DNA of 64,000 bases from Diabrotica undecimpunctata. Lineage: Eukaryota > Arthropoda > Insecta > Coleoptera > Chrysomelidae. The notes below the pieces were generated by a model. That model did not search any database. It had not been told where the DNA came from and worked only from the letters and a program-made list of their open reading frames with translations. Within the stretch, counting starts at the first letter, position 1, and the number at the start of each line of letters is the position of its first letter. The DNA lies in NCBI RefSeq assembly GCF_040954645.1, contig NC_092803.1:14323230-14387229 (forward strand). The letters run 5' to 3'. Made by a program: the position numbers and the translations under genes. Shown here piece by piece: positions 10,916 to 22,029 of this stretch.

Positions 10916-11501
10916 GGACGATTTTCACATTTGGTCCCATTGAAGATAGCTATAATTGAGCTGTCAATCAAGTTCATAGAACGAAATGTTGGCGCTTGAC
11001 TGTGTTGCCATGTTTTTTTAATAAATCGGGAAATAGCATGTGATTTATAATTAATAAAAATCCAATAGAACGTTAACAAACTAACAGTAAAAAAGAAATT
11101 CTTTCAAAAAATAATAAGAATATTATTCAGGTACTTTCCACAGACATCTGGTGACCATCTGTAACAATCTGGCAACTGGTGGTTTGAGGATTGCCAAATC
11201 TATTAGCTTATTATCAAAGGCAAATGCCAAAAAAAAGTTGTAATAATTAACTGCAATTAATATGAGAAGAAACGAGTATTTATTCGTTCGTGTTGTATAT
11301 AAAAAAATAAAAAATTGCATAATTCATATAATAATTTAATAAAAATGTATTTTTGAAAGCTTCTCTATTTGTAATTGAAGCCTACAACATATACATTATA
11401 AAGACATGACAACACAGTCAAACGTCAAAAATTTGTTTTGTGAATTTAATTCACAGCTCCTTTGTAGCTATCTTCAATGGGACCAAATGTGAAAATCGTC
11501 C
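10916..11501. mobile_element. 586-bp MITE with long TIRs and 8-bp target duplication
   Basis: Ends read GGACGATTTTCACATTTGGT inward; the inverted similarity extends imperfectly for about 100 bp. It is flanked by AGTTTGAG at 10908-10915 and 11502-11509, an 8-bp target-site duplication. Non-coding. Internal segments (GGCAACT..., AGATTGCAAC-type) are shared with the GGTTGAGTTT-ended MITEs of this window. Eight-base duplications fit hAT- or P-like mobilisation. Confidence 0.85.
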
Positions 11502-11513
11502 AGTTTGAGTATG

Positions 11514-12150
11514 GTTTGAGTTTACTGAAACTGAAAATATAAAATAGAAGGTACAAACACCAAACGTACAAAGTACAAGCAAAGAATATCAAGTACAACA
11601 TAAGTACAAGCTAATAATAGCCACAAATGTCAAACATGGAACAAAAAGTTTCGGTTTGGCAGTGTTGGCATGTTTATACTGTATGCCTCAAATATAAAAA
11701 GATAAAGCTTTAGAAAAGTACATTTTGTTTATATTATGTGATGAATTCCGCAATTTTTGATATAAAACAAGAATGAGTAATTATTTGTTTCTTTGGAGAT
11801 TAATTGCAGTTAATCATTAGACATTTTTTGGCAATTACCCTTTGATAGATTAGGATTAGGGGATACATTTGGCAATCGTCAAATCAGCAGTTGCTAGATT
11901 GCAACAAATGTTTGCAATTAATCTCGAAAGAGATATATATTATTTACTCGTTATTGTTTCATATAAATTAAAAATTGCGAATTCATAAAATAGTATAATC
12001 AAAATGTACTTTTTAAAAGCTTTCTCTCTTTATATTTGAAGCATACAACAGATGCATTCTAAAAACATTTCAACACTGCCAAACCGAAATAATTAATTCT
12101 TGGTTGACATTTGCGGCTATATTCAGCTTGTACTTTCGGTAAACTCAACC
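11514..12150. mobile_element. Long-TIR MITE of the GGTTGAGTTT family, left end rearranged
   Basis: The right end (to 12150) is a clean inverted GGTTGAGTTTACCGAAAGTA terminus. The left end near 11514 is degenerate, with several short AAGTACAA repeats inserted before recognisable family sequence resumes at about 11600. Compare the intact copy at 33191-33742. Confidence 0.65.
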
Positions 12151-12187
12151 TCAACCCAATCAATGATCATAGTACATAAAAAAAATT

Positions 12188-12240
12188 GTTGAGTTTACCG
12201 AAAGTACAAGCTGAATATAGCCGCAAATGTCAAAAATATT
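12188..12240. repeat. Solo terminal repeat of the GGTTGAGTTT MITE
   Basis: About 53 bases of the same terminus, oriented oppositely to the one ending at 12150 and 38 bases away. The rest of this second copy is missing. Confidence 0.7.
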
Positions 12241-13496
12241 TCTTTTGATTGTTTTACGTATATCTTCATCAAACATTTTCCATCTGCTCCTCTCTCAGAA
12301 TTGCTTCCATCTGTATTTACCTTGTGCTGTTAAGTTTATAGAAATGATGTTTATACTCTTGTTATTCCATTGTTTTACTTTTATTTAAATAGTTACATAT
12401 TTCACTTTAATTATACATAGTCACATATTTTCCTTTTATTGTACATAGTTACATATTTTACTTTTATTTTACACATAAAAATAGTTTATTTTTTAGTTAT
12501 ATATGTTTGTGTATAAAATACATTAGATAAATAATAAAGCTCTAACATATAAGTACACTGGGGAGCATTGGGGCTCGAAGGAGTGGTCCGTAATATACTA
12601 GGACCAATCCTTCTCACCTCAATGAATTGTATGCCTGAATGTTCATATGGGTATGCAAGTCTCCGCAGGTAGGGCTTACTTATTTTGGTTGATTGCTTGT
12701 CTGTAATTCCATATATCATTTTCTAGGTTGCAGTGAATAGATGGTTAAGTTTAGAATGGAACCTAGTTTCGTGGACACAGATTCTTATACAGGGATACAT
12801 GTGAAGACCACCACAATGGCAGTGATGACTTAGATCTATATAATATTATATTATACCTCTGTGATTCCTCAAATTTTATAAATTACAGAAATAAATAAAT
12901 TTTTAAGAATATCTGTTTTTAATGTTGATGTTTTAATGTAATGGAAAACAGATACAGTCATAAAATAATAAATAAAAACTTATCCTGTACCAAAATATAT
13001 GTCTCTATTTGATATTTTATACATTTATGGTATATAAAATTGCATAAGTGTATATTACATTTTTGGACAGAAAATATATTTTGGCATAGAATAAGTTTTT
13101 ATTCACTATTTTATGACTATATTTATTTTCCATATAAATTCGGAACAATTTGAATTTCCCGCTTAAAATTCAGTATTATCCTTTTTGAATTTCCCGCCTT
13201 AAATTCAGAACCTACATTTTGAATTTGCTGCTAAATATTTTAGTTCCCGATTCCGAACTTATTTGGCGCTAGAAACTCTCTCCCCACTTTTTCTCCGGCA
13301 CTTACCTTACTAGGGGCCTGTCAATGATGATAAATATAATTTGACGCAGATGGTCTTGATCGTGACAGTACTTTCAAAATGTCAACTGATAAAATGATAA
13401 TAATTGTCATTCCAGGTTAGTATTTTCAGACATTTTACAGTGAAAATTTAATTTTGTATTTATTGTTATAAAAATATTTTAAGAAAATGCCGAGAC
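12241..13496. other. Non-coding stretch with an inverted repeat and a short tandem repeat
   Basis: No gene recognised. An imperfect inverted repeat (ATAAAAACTTAT.. near 12970 against GAATAAGTTTTTATTC near 13090) spans about 12945-13130, probably another MITE; a relative lies near 16815-16950. A roughly 35-base unit TTTGAATTTCCCGC is repeated about three times at 13150-13240. Confidence 0.45.
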
Positions 13497-13504
13497 ATAT
13501 ACAT

Positions 13505-15724
13505 TAGGGTGTCCCGAAAAATCGCTTTTTGTTTTTGTTTAATACCTCATGAAATTGGGGTAATTGCTCGAAAATTATCACAATAATTTAAAAAAAATTA
13601 TAACAATATATTTTTAGGGTTCTACCGAACTTTAAAGTTTTGAAAAATTGTCATTTTTATGGTAATATTTCACTATACTTAATTTCGCATCCCGAACTAA
13701 ATATAAAACATTATTTATTGCAAGACCTCTTAAAATTTATGTAATTACCAATAGATTATCACAGTATTTTTAAAAATAAAATAAAAATATATCTTAAGGG
13801 TTCTACCGATCTTCAAAGTTTGGAAATATTGTCATTTTTGATATAATATTTTTTCGGCTCCTGAACTAAAATAAATTGAGATTGCACTGTACGAATGTAT
13901 AATATTGCGTTGTATTATACGTTCCGTTAAAGTTTAAAGAATTCTGTGAACTTTGGTTACGTCAGAAGAATCAATGAGGGCAACAAAAAAGTTGTGTGCA
14001 GCAAATTGTGATGAAGAAGAAGAAGCAGTGCCTGACTCTTTCTCAACAGAGACACCGTCGACTTCCACGTTTAATAAAAATACGTTGCGGTTGCCAACAG
14101 TTGCTAAAGTCAGTGATAGATACAGTTTATTGATGCGACCTGCTGCTGTTGTTGCTTCTGCCGTTTTGGTTGACGTGGGTTTGGTTTCTACCAAAGATCT
14201 GACACTGGTTATTGATAAAAACAAAATCCACAGAGCTGTATGTAAAGCACGAAGAGATGCTTCAAAAGATGTTGCAGGTATTGTTGTAAATAGCATTTAC
14301 TTTGATGGACGAAAGGTCAAGACCCCGATAAATGAGAAAATGGGGAATCCTTACCATCGCAAAGAGATTTTGGAAGAACACATCTCATTGTTATTAGAAC
14401 CCGGATCAATTTATTTGGGACTTACAACGCCTAGCCGTGGAAGTCGTGCAAATGGAATTTTTACTTCGATCACAACTTTTTTTAAGGGTCAAAGTTTGAA
14501 TTTAAATGATGTAATTTGCGTTGGATGTGATGGAACTGCAACTAATATTGGCTGGAAGGGTGGTGTGATTCAATATTTAGAGGAGTATTTGGAGAGACCG
14601 TTACAATGGTGCGTTTGTTTTCTTCATACCAATGAGTTACCGTTCTACTTCGGGTCCTAGAGAATACTCCGGACCTATGGGAAAACAGTTAGTAGCTTAT
14701 GAAAATAAACCCACCGTGACTTTTTGTGCTGTAAATGGTAATTTGCCTGACTTGCCAAAAAGTGTGGTCAATCAATTAAAAACAGATCAAAAATATCTAT
14801 ATGAAATATGTCAAACAGTATTAACCGGTTTCTATACTCCTGAATTGGCAAACCGTCAACCTGGAAAAATGGCGCACTCCAGATGGCTTACTACTGCTAA
14901 TCATCTACTCAGACTTTATGTAAGAACGCTTAATCCATCAGAAAATTTACAATTACTTGTTAAAGTATATGCTTTGATGTGGTTCAGAATTAAGCAAAAA
15001 GCGTCTTTTAAGGACGGAACGAAGCATATTTTTCAACTAATTATGTACTCTCGATTTCTACCCGAAAATCTAAGATCTGTTGTGGATACCGTTATCGAAA
15101 GAAATGCCTTTTTTGCCCACCCAGAAAACTTACTTGTGAGTATGTTGTTTAATGATAGAGATCACATTAGGGAGCTGGCATGGCGAAGAATAAAAAAAGC
15201 TAGACACTGAAAGTAGCGATAAAAGCAGAATATTTAAAACACCAAAAATTAACTTCTCTGCTATAAAGATTACACCGATATTATTATGTGGCACGAATGT
15301 CAGGATCGTCAGGTTACAACACCGCCGCTACTTTTAGAGATAGCTTTATCAGAATCAGGTTGGAGTCTCGGCAAGAAATGCCAAATTTTGGACACAAAAA
15401 TAAGTTCAAATTTTTAAGTTTTTGTCATCATTTTGTTCTGTTTTGGATCTATTTTGTTTGTTAAGTTGTTTCAAACCTTTTTCATTAATTTTAATAATAA
15501 AATATCTTTTAAATTGAATTTGTGTATTATTTGAAGTATATGATTTAGGTATGTACAAATGTAAAATTTACAAAACTTTAAAGTCTAGTAGAGCCCTGAA
15601 GGTGACATGCTATCGTATGTATTTTACATTTTTCATAATCTCTGGAAAATTACGCAAATTGGGATATCTCTTGCGATAGTGTAGCTCAAAAAAAAATTTT
15701 TTTATGCAAAGACGGGACACCCTA
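13505..15724 (+). mobile_element. 2.2-kb DNA transposon, unclassified, 12-bp TIRs and 8-bp target duplication
   Basis: The element begins TAGGGTGTCCCG and ends with the exact reverse complement CGGGACACCCTA. Both sides are flanked by ATATACAT (13497-13504 and 15725-15732), a perfect 8-bp target-site duplication. Subterminal repeats occur: a motif with GGTTCTACCGAACTTTAAAG at 13618 and about 13799, and an inverted relative near 15570-15600. It carries one transposase-like gene interrupted by a single lesion. Terminal form and duplication length suit hAT or P-like elements, but I could not assign the protein to either. Confidence 0.9.
13974..15210 (+). pseudogene. Transposase-like gene of the 13505-15724 element, one lesion
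   Basis: From ATG 13974 the frame runs to 14660, then homologous sequence continues in another frame from about 14645 to 15210. Around 14640-14665 a small deletion/frameshift separates NELPF from GPREYSGPMGKQLV. Together about 420 codons are present. Conserved-looking motifs are SIYFDGRKVKT, VICVGCDGTATNIGWKGG (Asp at residue 186 from the ATG), CFLHTNELP, and RELAWRRIKKAR at the end. I recall similar uncharacterised proteins in many arthropods, with an FDGRK, GCDGT and NELP order. A DDE/RNase H-like fold with Asp in FDG and GCDGT is inference. A possible Cys pair (LCAANCDE) lies at the N-terminus. Confidence 0.75.
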
Positions 15725-15732
15725 ATATACAT

Positions 15733-17036
15733 GTTTCAACTACCATGATGAAACTTGAATTATTGGAGATGGTAAATCTTAGCTAATTAAGCACTTTCCT
15801 TGGTATGTATAGAATAGGAATTATGACAAACTGCCGTTCCAATAAAATGCGCAATAAAAATTTATATACAGAACGGGACCTTTAACTTGTACATTAAAAA
15901 AAATTGAATTGTGAAAGTTTTTATTCTATAATTAAAAAAAATAACTAAAAATAATTAAATAACCTTTTCACATTTAACTGATTACGATCCTGCAACGGTC
16001 AGATTTAACAAAAATGTCATGCAATAATTCTCGACATTCTTAAAATCCTATGTGACGTCAAAATTAGTGACGCACTGAAAGAAGGGTTTGGGACAGCATG
16101 TATTATTTTATGGAATCGGGTATTTTAAAAAAAAATTTAAATTTATAATAAAACACGAACGAATTACATAACCAGAGTATTTTATGTACTATGGTACATA
16201 CCGTACATAACCCCCATTTTTTTGTGTACTATCACAGAATATACCAACCCAAGGTGTATTCTGTGGTACTATGGACAGACGACTTATTATTTCTAGAGCA
16301 TAGATAAAATTACACGTAGATTGGTAACAGGGATAGCCAAAGTCAAATCACGTTCGGATTTCGCTCCCATTCGTTTGGTGGCGCTGCTAGCCTCGTTCCT
16401 GCGCGGAGGGAGTGTGCTGTGGTCATTTCCATAGATAAATAATAGGTCATTTCAAAGTTGAGTTTCAAATTTTTAATATAAGTAGTGCAAAAAGGTACAA
16501 TTTTAGATGATTTTTTATTATGGCATCGAACACATTATATGGAATACCAGTCCTGTTAAGAGCCCTAAATTGTAAATTTATGCGACTAAAATTGTAGTAA
16601 AATGCCTTTTATTCACATAAAACTTGACATAAGAATGACAAAACAATTATTTAAATACTGACCAGTTGTTGTCAAAACATTAAGAAAACTAAATTATACT
16701 ACACTTGGCTTGTATTATTAATATTTCTTGTAACACATATAACATTTCTTGTAACATTTTTATAAATAAAGGTTTTATTTTATATTTTATTCTTTAATTT
16801 TTTTAATCACTTTGACATTTTAATGTAATGGAAAATAAATATAGTCTCATAACAAGAAAACCCAAAAAGTATAAGAAAAATATTTATTATCGTATATAAG
16901 GATTTTTCTTGTTATTTTAGGATTATATCGATTTTCCTTTACTTTAAAATGAGTTCACAATTCTAGGCAATATTACTAAACTTTTGAATTTAGCGCCATG
17001 TATATATAGTTACGCTCCCGGTCACTAGGTGATGCG
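15733..17036. other. Non-coding, repeat-derived sequence
   Basis: No gene seen. A segment with AAAACACGAACGAAT at about 16150 recurs near 31490. Short palindromic runs around GGTACATACCGTACAT occur near 16190-16215. An inverted-repeat remnant related to 12945-13130 lies at about 16815-16950. Confidence 0.4.
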
Positions 17037-17490
17037 CCAATGAATGCTGTATGCTTCAAATACAAGGAGATAAAGCTTTAGGAAAGTAAATTTTGGTTAT
17101 ATTATGTTATGAATTCTGAAATTTTTAATTTATATAAAACAAGAATGAGTAATTATTTGTCTCTTTGGAGATTAATTACAGTTAATTTGTTAATTATTAG
17201 AATTTTTTTTGATAGAGTAGGGGATAGATTTGGCAACCGTCAAATCAGCAGTTGCCAGATTGCAACAGATGTTTGCAATTAATCTCAAAAGAGACAAATA
17301 TTTACTCGTTGTTGTTTTATATAAATTAAAAATTGCAGAATTCATCAAATAGTATAACAATGTACTTTTTGGTTGAGTTTACCGAAAGTACAAGCTAAAT
17401 ATATCCGCAAATGTCAAAAATATTTCGGTTTGTCAGTGTTGGCATGTTTTTATAATGCATATGTTGTATATGCTTCAAATATGCAAATTT
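17037..17490. mobile_element. Fragments of two GGTTGAGTTT-family MITEs
   Basis: 17037-17370 matches the interior of the family (ATGCTTCAAATACAAGGAGA, then TTGGCAACCGTCAAATCAGC). At 17371 a terminal GGTTGAGTTTACCGAAAGTA begins a second, truncated copy in head orientation. Confidence 0.65.
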
Positions 17491-18147
17491 TAAGAAAAAA
17501 ACACAGTTTGATTTGTACACCCAGTATACAATGAAAATTTACATGTTTAGCAACAATATTATTATAAAGATATTGTCAAGGAATAAGGCTATAACATATT
17601 AAAAAAATCACTTAAATCGTACAACAGGTTTAGGAGATATAAGAAATCAAAATTACCCATTTTTAAGGTGGCCGATTAATTTTGGTGTATTAGCCAGAGT
17701 GTATTATTTTTGTTTAATTCTTTGTTGGTTCTATTTAGTTAATTAGTTAGTTCTATTTTGAATTTTATTATTAGGGATAGTCAAAGTATTCCATTTGTTC
17801 TATCAGCTAATGCGTTGGTAAGTTTTTCTTAAATATGATAAATGTTGTTTAAAAGTTAATATTTTTATATGATAAGGATGCTGTTAAATTACAAGGTATT
17901 GAAACTGAACAAAGGTTTATTCAAAATACTGTTACGAACATGCATTCGGCGTGGCCCGTGCAACGGTTACATCTCGAAAGCGACTAGAAGTTTCCAAAGA
18001 TATATGGAGCGCGGGAGGGAGAGACTAGTCAAATAGGCGAATTAGAGGAAGATCCTCCAAGAACGACTGAAGAATGTTCTTAACAAGAATGGAGATGACC
18101 CAGAGACATTCCAGTTTCAATCAGCAGAAGAAACAGTTTTAACAAAA

Positions 18148-18999
18148 ATGAATGAGAAATTTGAAAATGTCTCGCAAATGATTGAAGAAACTTCTAAAAA
18201 AAAAATGATGATAAATTAAAAAACCTTTCTAAAAGATTTGATGATATGTCTCAAATTATTAAAGACGCAGCTAGACAAAACGACGAGAAATTTGAAGATG
18301 TGTCTAGAAGATTTGACGAGACTTCTCAAATTTGCCACCATTTGATGGAAAATCTTCTTGGTCCATATACCTTAGACAATTTGAAGCTATTGCGACAGCC
18401 AGTCATTGGACATAACAAGAAAAAGAGGTTTCCTTGACTGCTGCTTTACGAGGTGATGCTGCGGATATCCTAAGATCGATTCCTAAGGGTCAAGAAAAGT
18501 GTTACCAGACCTTGTTCACTCGACTGGATAAACGTTACGGAGATGCCCACCTACAACAAGTCTACAAAGCACAACTAAGAAGAATTTAACGAGTAAGTCA
18601 AAATGTGCAAGAGTTTGAAGCAGATGTTGCTTGTATAGTGCGGTTAGCTTATCCAGAGGTACCAGACAACATTTTGGAAGAAATTGCTGTAGATATCTTC
18701 GTCAATGGGTTAAAAGACAATGAATTAAAGAAAGCTTTACGACTACCAAGACCGAAAGTTCTAGATAAAGCACTCGCTATTGCCTTGGAACATGAAACAG
18801 CTAGTCAAACTTCACGGAGCCATCGAGTAAGAACCATTGAAGAGTTCGACGAACCAAACGATGAACGTCTGGAAGAAGTGTTACTAAAAGTAGTGCTTAA
18901 CACGATGCCAAAGAGACGCGAGCCCAGATGTTGGAATTGTAGTGACGTAGGTCACATTCGCCGTAATTGCAAGAAAATGATACAACAGTCGGAAAACTA
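18148..18999 (+). pseudogene. Gypsy-1 Gag remnant
   Basis: The N-terminal part holds repeated coiled-coil-like units (KFENVSQMIEETS, RFDDMSQIIKDAA, KFEDVSRRFDETSQ). A capsid-like region follows in three frames (LTAALRGDAADILRSIPKGQ; VQEFEADVACIVRLAYPEVP) and a CCHC zinc knuckle ends it: CWNCSDVGHIRRNC. Frame breaks at about 18390-18440 and a stop at 18588 disable it. Confidence 0.75.
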
Positions 19000-19383
19000 G
19001 AACAGGTCTACACCAAGGGGCAACTCCCGACCTCGAGAAACACAGCCCCCATAGTAACAGTGAACATTACGTCCTCCGGTGGAATTCATAGCTTGTACAT
19101 CGAGGGTCGTATCAATAATCAATGTAGATCGTTTTTGGTAGATACAGGTGCAACAAGAACTATTGCACGTCCAGAACTAGTACGAGGCCATACTAAATTA
19201 TCGCCTGCAGCAGTAAAGCTTAGAACAGCAACTGGTGAGATAATTAATACATATGGCGAGGCTAATGTCAGTATCCATTGGTCAGACCGCAGTGAAACAT
19301 ACAGTATTAATTGCAGAGATCTCCGACGAGTTCATATTGGTCATGGATTTACTAAGGAAAGTTGGGGCTGTATTGACTGTTAA
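18967..19383 (+). pseudogene. Gypsy-1 aspartic protease region
   Basis: Overlaps the end of Gag in another frame. FLVDTGATRTIARPELV contains the Asp-Thr-Gly active site of retropepsins, followed by an ILV-type flap region. The frame ends at 19383, before the RT segment. Confidence 0.75.
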
Positions 19384-19494
19384 AGATGGGAGTTCTCGAG
19401 ATCAGTGGTGAAGAGTTGCCGTTTCATGAAGACAAAGAAGATGTTATCAGCTCAATAACTACTTATGACGTAACAATACCGTAATAGTGAGAAA

Positions 19495-20270
19495 ATGTTG
19501 ACCAGACCTGATGGTTACTGCCGAGAAGGAAGTTTAAGGATGGTCGAAGATGTGAACAATGCAGAGTTCCTAACGGCAAAAGCTTTAGTGAGAATACGAG
19601 ATATCGTTCCTGTAAGAGTTATGAATTTAAAAGGAACTGCTATTAAGTTAAGTAAAAGAACTTTGATCGGACAGTGTGTTCCCGTGGCTTCGATTTGTTA
19701 TATGAATACTAATGAGAAACTATCGAAATCTAAGTATCCAAAGGAGCTTGTTGAGACGGTAATTAAAACGTGCCAAGATCTTGATGATGAACGAACTAAA
19801 AAAGTGAAGTCTATGCTGATCGGATTTCAAGATGTTTTTGCCATTGATAAGAAGGATAATGGCAAAACAAGCATAGTAAAGCATAAAATTAATACCGGAG
19901 ACGCTCAGCCAATCAGACAACAACCTAGACGACTTCCATTTGCGAAAAGAGATGAAGCCGAAGACATCATCAAAGATATGAACAAGCAAGGGGTAATTGA
20001 ACCATCAAACAGTCTATGGACATCACCAGTAGTGCTAGTAAAGAAAAAAGATGGTTCAACACGTTTTTGTATTGACTACTGACACCTCAATGTGGTAACT
20101 AAAAAAGATAGTTATCTTTTGCCCAGAATAGACGATACTTTGGATACACTTTCTGGTTCTCGTTGGTTCTCCACACTCGATGTGAAAAGTGGATATTGGC
20201 AAGTAGACATGGAGCCAGCTGATCGTGAAAAAACCGCAGTCTCGATAGGATTAGAAAAAATTAGAATTTA
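19495..20270 (+). pseudogene. Gypsy-1 reverse transcriptase, N-terminal half
   Basis: The open part to 20082 includes INTGDAQPIRQQPRRLPFAK and LWTSPVVLVKKKDGSTRFCIDY, followed by a stop (Arg-type codon to TGA) and then FSTLDVKSGYWQVDM, an RT palm motif with its catalytic Asp. The region that should carry the YxDD box is deleted between about 20265 and 20295. Confidence 0.75.
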
Positions 20271-20289
20271 GAAGTTTTCTTAGCCTATG

Positions 20290-21133
20290 TACATATTACC
20301 GAAGTTTTGTCAAAGGATTTGCCAACAGCTTCAAGCCATTAACAAAGTTGTCAGAAGAAGGTAAAGAATATACATGGAGCGAGGAGTGTCAAAGAGCTTT
20401 CAAACACTTACAAATGGCTCTGATCAGCGCACCGATTTTAAGCTACCCTAGACAGGCAGGAAAATTTGTGTTGGACACCGATGCAAGCAACAGTGCAATA
20501 GGAGCTGTTCTCTCCCAAATCCAAGATGGGCGGAGAAAGTCTACGCTTACTTTAGCTAAGTTTTGTCGAAACCAGAAAGAAACTATTGCGTTACCAGGAG
20601 AGAATTGCTAGGCGTAGTGAAGCCTTGCGAGCATTTTCATAAATACTTGTATGGCAGAAAATTCCTTCTTCATACAGATCACGTCGCTCTAAAATGGCTC
20701 CTACAATTAGGTAATCTAGAGGGCAAGATGGTTACGAGATCGAACACTGGGCTGGAAGAGTTCACTTAATGCTGATGCTTCGAGACCGCCGTGTAAATTG
20801 TAATCACTGTCTTAATTAGAGAAACGACTTTGCCCCTTGAGACAAAGCACCGTCATTAATGATCAATGGCAGCCTCAACAGCTATATGACGCCCAAGCAG
20901 ATGATCTATGTATAAAAAGAGTATTGAATTGGATGCATCAAAGTGAGAGACCTACGTGGCAAGATATTAGTGCATGTAGTCCAGAAGTCAAGTGTTACTG
21001 GAGCCAATGGAATTATCTAGTGCTAAAAGATAATCTTCTGTATAGAACATTTGCGAACGATGCTCGTACAGAAGCTAAGCTTCAGTTGATTGTACCTAAA
21101 AGTAAAGTTTCAGTTACTGAAGCTAATTTCTGA
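20290..21133 (+). pseudogene. Gypsy-1 RNase H and integrase-linker remnant
   Basis: Contains an RT thumb-like segment (KEYTWSEECQRAFKHLQMAL), RNase H (FVLDTDASNSAIGAVLSQIQ), then HTDHVALKWLLQL and a pre-integrase linker (WMHQSERPTWQDISACSPEV). Frame changes at about 20560, 20760 and 20830. The integrase catalytic core is absent, lost at the junction near 21122. Confidence 0.7.
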
Positions 21134-21350
21134 CTTCTGTTACATCATTATGCAGCCCTGTTTTATTATTTTCTGGGACCACTGAACCTGTTTCTCTGTT
21201 AATAGTTGATGAAGAGCTGTAAATATTGTGAGTGATATGCTCACGATTGTGAAATTTTTCAGCGTATCTACGTTGTTTTGCTCGAGCGTGAAACCTAATT
21301 TCGCTATAAACTAAATGCATATATGTGTATTCCTTATTAGTAAAAACCAT
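21123..21350 (-). pseudogene. Mariner transposase N-terminal fragment
   Basis: On the minus strand, MVFTNKEYTYMHLVYSEIRF followed by RRYAEKFHNREHITHN and INRETGSVVPENNKTG matches the N-terminal helix-turn-helix region of DD41D-type mariner transposases, the part missing from 2197-2927. It ends abruptly at 21123 against gypsy-1. The two pieces are not shown to derive from the same copy. Confidence 0.65.
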
Positions 21351-22020
21351 TTTTGTTAAATTGAAATTGTTGTGTTTGAATGCCACAAAGTAAAAAACTA
21401 AATAATTAACTTCGCGAACTAAAAATTGTCAATCAAAATATACATTATACTTCTGTTGGCAATTCAAAGCCAACTAGTGCAAAAAATATTAATTTCTTTT
21501 ATGGTGAAAAAATTTTGAAATCGATTTTTCTAGAAAACGATGTATCGTACCAACTAAAAGTAGGGGTACCTTTACAGACTGGAATACCTAAAAAAATAAT
21601 AATCTAGTATCACGAATGATTAAATGTTAAATATAAACAAGTTATCCGTTAAAATAACCGTTGACCTACCTAAAACGGGCGCCTATGACCAGTACTAGAA
21701 ATTTGCAATTAATGGAATCGATTCAACACTGAAGGATAAATAATCGTACTAGTTTTAGCTTTTTGAAAATAGAAGCGTTCTAGAGTTATTTAAAAACGTG
21801 TTCTAGCTACCTTAGGAAGCATTTTCGAACTAGGTGAATTGGGTTAAATTTTAAAAGTTATTTGAGAAATCTCTGATCTTCTTTTGTCAGGAGAGATTTT
21901 ACATTATATAATATTACATAGGTATTACAAAATAGCTTTCGGACTACTACCAATCTGACTCCACTTCGAAGATTGAAAGTTCTGAACTCCATCTGTCATA
22001 AACACTCGGTGTAAATTTTG
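21351..22020. other. Probable mariner 5' region, non-coding
   Basis: AT-rich sequence upstream of the minus-strand transposase fragment. It contains ATCGATTTTTCTAGAAAACG, a style common next to insect mariner ends. No coding sequence supported. Confidence 0.4.
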
Positions 22021-22029
22021 ATCGCAGCG

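Larger units (their letters stand above)
17930..21122 (+). mobile_element. Ty3/gypsy retrotransposon 1, decayed
   Basis: Gag, protease, reverse transcriptase, RNase H and part of the integrase region occur in the usual order, with many stops and shifts and an internal RT deletion. A TGTTACGAACATG at 17931 may be a residual LTR start; no 3' LTR is present because the element is cut at about 21122 by a mariner fragment. Its RNase H segment is close to that of element 2 at 24000-26899 (both read LSKPERNYCVTRRELL or a close variant). Confidence 0.8.

Noticed and set aside
12486..12719. 77-codon minus-strand frame
   Set aside because: No recognisable domain, no splice or start context, lies between MITE fragments.
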